This document shows positions 6,011 to 10,920 of a stretch of 10,920 bases of DNA, piece after piece. The notes under the pieces were generated by a model that searched no databases, was not told where the DNA came from, and was given only the letters and a program-made list of their open reading frames with translations. Origin of the DNA: Pseudomonadota bacterium (lineage in GTDB: Bacteria > Pseudomonadota > Alphaproteobacteria > Sphingomonadales > Sphingomonadaceae); assembly GCA_023432995.1 (NCBI GenBank), contig JAEZES010000135.1, positions 1-10,920 of the forward strand. Direction: 5' to 3'. The number at the start of each line of letters is the position of its first letter. Position 1 is the stretch's first letter. A program made the translations under genes and the position numbers.

Positions 6011-6904
6011 TCACAGCCCGAGCCCATCGAACCGCACGTCGCCGTCGCCGTGCGTGCGGATGTGGCCGGCGGTGGGTTCGGCGAAGTGGGCGCCGATCAC
6101 CAGCACGCCGCTGTCGGAGTACTTCTCGACGAAGCCCATGCGGGTCTGGCGGCCGGCCGGCTTGTCCATGTCGAAGGTCGCCTCGCGGTAGGGCATCGCC
6201 ACCTGCATCGGGTGATGCATGAGGTCGCCGGTGATGACCGCTTCCTCGCCGTTCGAGCTGATGCGGACGTGGACGTGGCCCGGCGTGTGGCCGTGGCTCG
6301 GCTCGCAGCGGATGCCGGGGGCGATTTCGTGATCGGCTTCGATGAAGTCCGCAAGCCCGAGCGCCACTATCGGGTCGACGCATTCGACGAGGTGGGTGTC
6401 GGTGTGGTGGCCGTCGTGGCGGATCGTGTCCTGCCACGCTTCGTACTCGGTGCGTCCGAACAGGTAGCGGGCGTTGGGGAAGGTCGGCCTGAACTCGCCG
6501 GTCGCCGGGTCCTTGTAGGTGTTCCAGCCGACGTGGTCGAAGTGCAGGTGGGTGCACATCACCGTGTCGACGTCGTGCCGCGTGATGCCGAGGCTCTCGA
6601 GGTCCTCGAGAAAGCCCTCGGGCAGGTCGCAGAACACGTCGAAGTCGCGCTGGCGCCCGGCGCCGATGCACGAATCGACCACGATCACGCGCCCGGGCGC
6701 CTGCACCACGAAGCCCTGAAAGTTCATCCGCTGCTTGCCGTCGGGCGTGGCGTAGTGCGGGTGGAGCCAGTCCATCGCGATGACCTCGTCCGCCGTGGCG
6801 TCGGGCATGGTCATGTTGATGTTGTCCTGGAAGTCCCACAGCTCGACGATGCGGGTGACGGTGACGTCGCCGACCTGCCAGGACTTCATGTGTTCGCGGG
6901 CCAT
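6011..6904 (-). CDS. MBL-fold metallo-hydrolase (297 aa)
   Basis: This is a second metallo-beta-lactamase-fold hydrolase, distinct in sequence from the 269-aa one downstream. It has THLHFDHVG with His119, His121, Asp123 and His124; His206 in HGHTPGH (204-210); Asp227 in TGD; and His273 in GAHF; the metal ligands are complete. The region from MKSWQVGDVTVTRIVEL leads into a first strand pair, and there is an insert EYEAWQDTIRHDGHHTDTH (153-171) rich in His and Asp beside the active site. It has no signal peptide and is probably cytosolic. Superfamily members of this build hydrolyse lactones, esters or phosphates; the substrate is unknown. The ATG at 6904 has AGGAG 10 bases upstream; the in-frame ATG at 6889 (MKSW) is an alternative. 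It lies between two repeat structures, so it may be transcribed separately from both the GMC and P450 genes. Confidence 0.92.
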   Translation of the reverse strand: MAREHMKSWQVGDVTVTRIVELWDFQDNINMTMPDATADEVIAMDWLHPHYATPDGKQRMNFQGFVVQAPGRVIVVDSCIGAGRQRDFDVFCDLPEGFLEDLESLGITRHDVDTVMCTHLHFDHVGWNTYKDPATGEFRPTFPNARYLFGRTEYEAWQDTIRHDGHHTDTHLVECVDPIVALGLADFIEADHEIAPGIRCEPSHGHTPGHVHVRISSNGEEAVITGDLMHHPMQVAMPYREATFDMDKPAGRQTRMGFVEKYSDSGVLVIGAHFAEPTAGHIRTHGDGDVRFDGLGL

Positions 6905-6930
6905 TCGGTCGTCGCTCCTATTGAAATTTG

Positions 6931-7148
6931 CACGCGGAGACGCGGAGACGCGGAGAAAACGGGTTCGCGCAGAGATCGCAGAGGACGCAGAGAAAGAGAA
7001 TGCCTGCGGCGAAGCCGCCTTCGAATATTCCGGCGCGGGAAGCGTGGCCGGCCAGGAGGATCAAGGCCGCCTCCGGCGGTAAGATTCCTCTGTGTCCTCT
7101 GCGATCTCTGCGCGAAACAAACTCTCCGCGTCTCCGCGTCTCCGCGTG
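6931..7148. repeat. Long imperfect inverted repeat with internal short tandem repeats
   Basis: The arms 6931-6996 and 7083-7148 are near-complementary. One 26-base block (6931-6956 with 7123-7148) and one 23-base block (6964-6986 with 7094-7116) are perfect, with a short mismatched stretch between them. The outer block is ACGCGGAG three times in tandem, and the inner one is CGCAGAG three times at 9-base spacing. The roughly 90-base centre holds two small hairpins (7006-7018 and 7067-7079). No transposase or meaningful open frame lies inside. This occupies nearly the whole gap between the GMC stop (7170) and the MBL start (6904). It could be a non-autonomous mobile element, a cruciform, or a processing or termination structure for the GMC message. 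Confidence 0.85.
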
Positions 7149-7169
7149 AACCCCTCTCTCCAGCCCCGC

Positions 7170-8837
7170 TCACGCCGCCTTCCTCTTTGACTTGGGCTTG
7201 TAGCGGGCGACGCTCTCGGGGGGCAGTTCGGCGGCGGGGAGCGCGGGCTTGCCGAGGATGAAGTCGGCGGCGCGCTCGCCGATCATCACGCACGGGGCGT
7301 TGGTGTTGCCGCCGATGATCGAGGGCATCACCGAAGCGTCGGCGACGCGCAGGCCGTCGAGGCCGTTGAAGCGCAGCTGGGGATCGACCACCGCTTCCGT
7401 GTCCGAGCCCATGCGGCAGGTGCCGACCGGGTGGTGGACGGTGTAGCCGGTCTCGCGGATGTAGCGGTCGAACTGCTCGTCGGTCTGGCAATCCGGGCCG
7501 GGCGCGACTTCGACGCCCTCGTACTCGGCGAACGGCTCGGCGGCGAAGGCCGCGCGGGCGATCCTCAGTGCGCGGATCAGCGGCTGGATGTCGTCGGGGT
7601 GCTCGAGCAGGTGCGGATCGATCAGCGGCGCCGCGGCCGGGTCGGGGCTGGCGAGGCGCACGGTCCCGCGGCTCTTCGGGTACAGCGCGACCGGGCTGAT
7701 CGCGTAGCCGTGGCCGATCGGGAACGGGATCTTCGGATTGGTCAGCCGCTTTGCCGGCTGGAACACGAACTGCACGTCGGGCCGCTCGAGCGACGGGTCG
7801 GTGCGCAGGAAGGCGACGCTCTCGAACACATTGCCGGCGAGCGGGCCGGTGCGGGTGAGCAGGTACTGCAGCGCGCACCACAGGTTGCGCGGAGTCGCCT
7901 TCAGCGACCAGCCGTAGCTGGTCCAGTTGTCGGTCTCCATGTGCATCGGGCTGGCCGGGTGGTCGTGGTAGTTGGCGCCGACGCCGGCAGCGTCGAGCAC
8001 GACCTCGATGCCCATTTCCTTGAGGTGCGCCGCCGGGCCGATGCCCGACAGCATCAGGATCTGCGGCGTCTGCACCGTGCCGGCCGAGAGCACGACCTCG
8101 CGCCGCGCCCGGATCGTGCGCCCGTCGGTCAGCTCGATGCCGACCGCGCGCCGGCCCTCGACCAGCACGCGCGCGACCTGAGCATCGGTCTGCACGTGGA
8201 TGTTGCCGCGGGCGAGCGCCGGGCGCAGCATCGCCTTGGCCGTGCTCTCGCGCTGGCCGTCGCGGATCAGCCCCTGGCGGCGGCCGTAGCCTTCGGGATT
8301 GGGCCCGTTGAAGTCCGGGCAGGCGGGGAATTGCAGTGCGGCCAGCGCGTCCATGAACGCGTAGTTGAGCGCGTTCGGCCCCTCGACGTGCTTGACGTTG
8401 ATCGGCCCTCCGACCCCGTGGAACACGCTCGCCGGATAGTTCTCGTTGTTCTCGGTGCGGGTGAAGTAGGGCAGCACCTCGGCGTAGGACCAGCCCTTGG
8501 CGCCGGCGTCGGACCAGTCGTCGTAGTCGGTCGGGTGGCCGCGGAAATAGACCATCCCGTTGATCGAGCCCGAGCCGCCGATGACCTTGCCGCGCGGCAC
8601 CGGGATCTCGCGCCCGGCCATGCCCGGCTGCGGCACGGTCTTGAACCGCCAGTTGCTCGCCTCGCGCCCGATCGCGGCGGCGACGAAGCTCGGGATATGG
8701 ATGAACGGATGCGTGTCCTGCCCGCCGGCCTCGACCACGCAAGTGGTACGGTCCGCCGCCTCGCCCAGCCGCGCCGCCAGCGCCGCCCCCGCCGCCCCCG
8801 CGCCAACGCCGATGTAATCGAATTCCTCGGCCGCCAT
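7170..8837 (-). CDS. GMC-family FAD-dependent oxidoreductase (alcohol/choline dehydrogenase-like)
   Basis: This 555-aa flavoprotein is of the glucose-methanol-choline family and oxidises an alcohol to an aldehyde or ketone. The FAD-binding motif GAGAAG (12-17) comes right at the N-terminus, with Glu36 in VVEAGG binding the ribose. The first family signature GKVIGGSGSINGMVYFRG is at 83-100, and the second, GTVQTPQILMLSGIGP, is at 253-268. The catalytic His469 is in HHPVGTCRMG (468-477), followed by the GGNTNAP segment (509-515). Length is normal. There is no export signal, so it is cytosolic or peripherally membrane-bound. The C-terminus is basic (KPKSKRKAA). The start is the ATG at 8837 with GGGAG 6 bases upstream, and a promoter module ends about 19 bases before it. 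Sphingomonad members include polyethylene glycol dehydrogenase, but nothing here fixes the substrate. Electron acceptor: oxygen, quinone or a cytochrome are all possible. Confidence 0.96.
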   Translation of the reverse strand: MAAEEFDYIGVGAGAAGAALAARLGEAADRTTCVVEAGGQDTHPFIHIPSFVAAAIGREASNWRFKTVPQPGMAGREIPVPRGKVIGGSGSINGMVYFRGHPTDYDDWSDAGAKGWSYAEVLPYFTRTENNENYPASVFHGVGGPINVKHVEGPNALNYAFMDALAALQFPACPDFNGPNPEGYGRRQGLIRDGQRESTAKAMLRPALARGNIHVQTDAQVARVLVEGRRAVGIELTDGRTIRARREVVLSAGTVQTPQILMLSGIGPAAHLKEMGIEVVLDAAGVGANYHDHPASPMHMETDNWTSYGWSLKATPRNLWCALQYLLTRTGPLAGNVFESVAFLRTDPSLERPDVQFVFQPAKRLTNPKIPFPIGHGYAISPVALYPKSRGTVRLASPDPAAAPLIDPHLLEHPDDIQPLIRALRIARAAFAAEPFAEYEGVEVAPGPDCQTDEQFDRYIRETGYTVHHPVGTCRMGSDTEAVVDPQLRFNGLDGLRVADASVMPSIIGGNTNAPCVMIGERAADFILGKPALPAAELPPESVARYKPKSKRKAA

Positions 8838-8855
8838 CCGTCACTCCCGCCCGCT

Positions 8856-8884
8856 ACTGTGCGAGGGGGAGGCGGGCTTGGCAA
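8856..8884 (-). promoter_or_regulatory. Sigma-70-like promoter of the GMC gene
   Basis: Read on the - strand, -35 TTGCCA (8884-8879) is followed by a 17-base spacer and -10 CACAGT (8861-8856). The -35 matches TTGACA at five of six positions, and the -10 keeps the A at position 2 and the T at position 6. Transcription would begin near 8849, giving a leader of about 12 bases that starts almost at the GGGAG ribosome site. The same elements at the same spacing occur before the cytochrome c gene, which is the main support. The -35 lies in the palindrome-like CTTGCCAAG, which might also bind a regulator. Confidence 0.6.
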
Positions 8885-8907
8885 GGCTGCGCTCGCGGCC
8901 CTCGGCG

Positions 8908-9252
8908 TCAGGACCCGGGATCTGCCGCGGTCCGCCAGCGGATCATGTAGGCGACGAGCGAATCTACCTGGTGCGGTTCGAGCCGGAAGCCCATCTCGAG
9001 TGGATAGTTGTGCCCATCCCGCAACCAGGCCGCCAGCGTCTCGGGCGTCACGCCGGGCCGGTTGACGATCTCGCCGAAGGTCGGCGCGTTCGAGTTGGGG
9101 GATTCGCCGGCGCCACCGGTCTGGTGGCACCCCGCGCATCTGTCGCGGGCGATGATCAGGCCCATCGAGGCGTTCGAGGGCGGCGGCTCGTCGTCGGGCA
9201 GCGCGGCGCAAGCGGTGAGCGCCAGCGGGAGGCAGGCAAGAACAGTCTTCAT
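8908..9252 (-). CDS. Lipoprotein c-type cytochrome (single heme)
   Basis: This is a small class I-like cytochrome c of 114 aa that carries electrons on the outer face of the inner membrane. The first 14 residues are a lipoprotein signal with lipobox LTAC (acylated Cys15). The heme site is CAGCH (39-43), with His43 as one axial ligand; Met87 (LEMGF) is the likely sixth ligand, Met103 the alternative. The helix HQVDSLVAYMIRW near the end is typical. The start is the ATG at 9252, with AGGGGAG 8 bases upstream and a textbook signal right after it. An in-frame ATG at 9327 also has a fair ribosome site and would add 25 basic residues before the signal. The stop is 70 bases before the GMC start, and both genes carry the same promoter module, so it may be the electron acceptor chain for the GMC enzyme or for the quinone pool (inference). 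Confidence 0.92.
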   Translation of the reverse strand: MKTVLACLPLALTACAALPDDEPPPSNASMGLIIARDRCAGCHQTGGAGESPNSNAPTFGEIVNRPGVTPETLAAWLRDGHNYPLEMGFRLEPHQVDSLVAYMIRWRTAADPGS

Positions 9253-9345
9253 CGCCGGTGCTCCCCTGTGCCGGCAGTGCCGGACGATCCGCGTCGATGC
9301 CGACGCAATCGAATTTCGCTGCGCCATTCGGCGCTTCCGTTCGCC

Positions 9346-9374
9346 ACTGTGCGAGGGGCGCGAAGGCTTGGCAA
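9346..9374 (-). promoter_or_regulatory. Sigma-70-like promoter of the cytochrome c gene
   Basis: On the - strand, -35 TTGCCA (9374-9369), a 17-base spacer, and -10 CACAGT (9351-9346) repeat the GMC promoter exactly in elements and spacing. Start of transcription is expected near 9339, leaving an 86-base leader before the ATG at 9252. The rest of the 282-base gap up to the divergent transporter (9253-9534) holds one further CTTGGCAAG copy at 9425-9433 without a matching -10, and a short AACC/GGTT dyad near 9447. I could not identify a clear promoter for the transporter there. Confidence 0.6.
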
Positions 9375-9534
9375 GGCGTACCATCGTCGAGACGGACTCG
9401 CCAGCCGGCGGCCCCGGCGGCGGGCTTGGCAAGACGTGCCCGAACCGCACGGGTTGGCCGCCCGGCGATTTCGTTTGCAGGCGGGAGCCTAACGGCGCGT
9501 CCGCGGTTGTCATGCTCCGAGGAGGACAGGGGCG

Positions 9535-10920
9535 TTGACCTATCAGCAAGGACTGGCCGTCGCCGTGCTGGTGGGCACGATGGCGTTGTTCGTGTGGGGC
9601 CGCTGGCGCTACGACGTGGTCGCGGTGGCGGGGTTGCTCGCGGGGCTGCTGGCCGGCGTGATCGCGCCCGAGGAGGCGTTCGCCGGATTCAGCAACGACA
9701 TCGTCGTCATCGTCGGCAGCGCGCTGGTGGTCAGCGCCGCGGTCGCGCGCTCGGGGGGGATCGAGCGCGCGGTGCAGGCGTTCGCCCCGCGGCTGCAGAG
9801 CTTCCGCGCGCAGCTCCTGGTGCTGATCGCGTCGGTCGCGCTGATGAGCGCGTTCGTCAAGAATATCGGCGCGCTGGCGATCATGATGCCGATCGCGTTC
9901 CAGATGGCGCGCCGCTCGGGCACGCCGATCTCGCGCTACCTGATGCCGATGGCGTTCGCCTCGCTGCTCGGCGGGCTGATGACGCTGGTCGGCACCTCGC
10001 CCAACATCATCGTCTCGGGAATCCGCCGGGAGATGACCGGCGAGCCGTTCGCGATGTTCGACTACGTCCCGGTCGGCGCGGCGCTGACGCTGGCCGGGCT
10101 GGCGTTCCTGCTGGTCGGCTATCGCCTGTTGCCGGGCGGGCAGCGGCCTGCGGTCGGGCTCGGCGAGGCGCTCGACGTGCAGGCCTACATGACCGAGGCC
10201 AGGGTCCCGGCGGGCTCGGCCGCGGAAGGCAAGAGCGTCGCCGAGCTGGCCGCCGGCGACGAGACCGAGGTCAAGGTCACCGCCGTGGTCCGCGAAGGCG
10301 AGCCCGAGGGCGCGGCCTGCGACACCGTGCTCAAGGAAGGCGACATCGTGCTGCTCGAAGGCGCGCCCGACGCGCTCGAGCGCACGATCGCCAAGCAGGC
10401 GCTCGAGCTCGAGGGCCAGGACCGTGCGTTCGACGATTCGGCGCCGGACGAGGAGATCGGGGTGATCGAGGCGGTGATCGGCAGCGATTCGCTGCTGGTC
10501 GGCCAGGCGGCGGGGCGCATCGCGCTGCACCGCCGCTACGGCATCAACCTGCTCGCGGTCAGCCGCAGCGGGAAGCGCTTCACCGAGCGCCTGCGCGACA
10601 TCCGCCTGAGGGCCGGCGACGTGATCGTGCTGCAGGGGGTGCTGAGCCAGTTCCCCGAGCGCCTGCGCGGCCTAGGCGCGCTGCCGCTGGCCGAGCGCGA
10701 GGTGCGCCTCGGCAGCCTGAGCCGCTCGATCCTGCCGCTGGCGATCCTCGTCGTGGCGATGGGGCTGACGGCGGTCGGGCTGGTGTCGGTGCAAGTTGCC
10801 TTCTTCGGCGCCGCGGCTGCCATCGTGATGATGGGCGCGCTGCCGCTGCGCGAGGCCTACGCGGCGGTCGACTGGCCGATCCTGGTCATGCTCGCGGCGC
10901 TGATCCCGGTCAGCGGTGCG
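9535..10920 (+). CDS. SLC13-family permease with two TrkA_C (RCK_C) domains, partial at the window edge
   Basis: This is a multi-spanning inner-membrane transporter of the divalent anion:Na+ symporter type, the subgroup with two cytosolic RCK_C domains. 462 codons are visible without a stop, and the family is usually near 590-600 aa. N-terminal membrane segments run through VVIVGSALVVSAAVA and LLVLIASVALMSAF, a re-entrant motif follows (SAFVKNIGALAIMMP), and then GTSPNIIVSG, the family's hallmark substrate or cation loop. Residues about 208-290 and 300-385 form the two RCK_C domains (KEGDIVLLEG and RAGDVIVLQG are their matching strands). Membrane segments resume at SILPLAILVVAMGL. The start is TTG at 9535 with GGAGGA 8 bases upstream; the first in-frame ATG (9580) would cut the first membrane helix. 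The substrate is not predictable; sulfate, dicarboxylates and other anions are known in the family. It is divergent from cytochrome c. Confidence 0.9.
   Translation, partial: MTYQQGLAVAVLVGTMALFVWGRWRYDVVAVAGLLAGLLAGVIAPEEAFAGFSNDIVVIVGSALVVSAAVARSGGIERAVQAFAPRLQSFRAQLLVLIASVALMSAFVKNIGALAIMMPIAFQMARRSGTPISRYLMPMAFASLLGGLMTLVGTSPNIIVSGIRREMTGEPFAMFDYVPVGAALTLAGLAFLLVGYRLLPGGQRPAVGLGEALDVQAYMTEARVPAGSAAEGKSVAELAAGDETEVKVTAVVREGEPEGAACDTVLKEGDIVLLEGAPDALERTIAKQALELEGQDRAFDDSAPDEEIGVIEAVIGSDSLLVGQAAGRIALHRRYGINLLAVSRSGKRFTERLRDIRLRAGDVIVLQGVLSQFPERLRGLGALPLAEREVRLGSLSRSILPLAILVVAMGLTAVGLVSVQVAFFGAAAAIVMMGALPLREAYAAVDWPILVMLAALIPVSGA

Noticed and set aside
4609..6222. A 537-residue + strand open frame opposite the P450
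   Set aside because: Its translation is Arg/Ala/Val/Asp-rich without any family motif, while the opposite strand carries a complete P450 with all catalytic motifs.
6931..7148. CRISPR array
   Set aside because: The repeated units are 7-9 bases, contiguous and mirrored, with no regular spacers and no cas genes; it is an inverted repeat.
8878..8893. Sigma-54 promoter suggested by TTGGCA on the + strand
   Set aside because: The required GC about 10 bases downstream in TTGC context is missing at all three TTGGCA copies, and the orientation would point away from the gene it should serve.
9425..9433. A third CTTGGCAAG copy as a further promoter
   Set aside because: The -35-like core is present, but the bases 17 downstream (GCCGGC) do not resemble CACAGT. 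It may be a regulator site at best.
9512..9538. ATG at 9512 as the start of the transporter, or a leader peptide of 8 codons
   Set aside because: It is out of frame with the transporter and ends on a TGA that overlaps the TTG start. The SD GGAGGA lies inside it. It is too short to support as a gene.
8908..10530. A 540-residue open frame on the - strand running from cytochrome c back through the transporter
   Set aside because: Only its last 114 residues are the real cytochrome. The rest is low-complexity Arg/Ala/His-rich antisense of the transporter and has no own start site; GC-rich DNA makes such long open shadows common.

Overview
The window is GC-rich, densely packed bacterial DNA. Protein style and intergenic repeats suggest a member of the Alphaproteobacteria, most likely a sphingomonad (Sphingomonas, Novosphingobium or a relative). 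The evidence is short conserved basic proteins, stop/start overlaps between genes, and two-hairpin GC repeats of a kind I associate with that order. The assignment comes from pattern recognition, not a search.

Left part (1-2628), mostly housekeeping. On the + strand lie a 70-residue protein of unknown function, a classical short-chain dehydrogenase (SDR) overlapping it by one base, and a 53-residue protein. On the - strand lie exonuclease III (GTG start) and a 58-residue basic protein one base behind it. Divergent from exonuclease III is a YbiI-type DksA/TraR zinc-finger protein.

Middle part (2636-9252), one long run of genes all on the - strand. In transcription order they are: a lipoprotein cytochrome c; a GMC flavin oxidoreductase; a metallo-beta-lactamase (MBL) hydrolase; a cytochrome P450; a second MBL hydrolase; an NAD-type 3-hydroxyisobutyrate dehydrogenase-family enzyme; and a VOC/glyoxalase-like protein. 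The last four are separated by 7 bases or overlap by 1-4, so they are very probably one operon. The set (hydroxylate, oxidise an alcohol, hydrolyse an ester or lactone, oxidise a hydroxyacid) reads as an oxidative catabolic or detoxifying route. The substrate cannot be read from sequence. No ferredoxin or ferredoxin reductase for the P450 lies in the window.

Right part (9535-10920): a divergent SLC13-type membrane transporter carrying two TrkA_C (RCK_C) domains, cut by the window edge.

The main non-coding signals are three. The GMC and cytochrome c genes carry the same promoter module, with -35 TTGCCA, exactly 17 bases, then -10 CACAGT. A long inverted repeat of about 218 bp lies between the GMC and first MBL genes. 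An inverted pair of two-hairpin repeats lies between the first MBL gene and the P450, with a third copy at the left edge; two of the copies end in purine-rich sequence that can serve as the Shine-Dalgarno (SD) site of the next gene.
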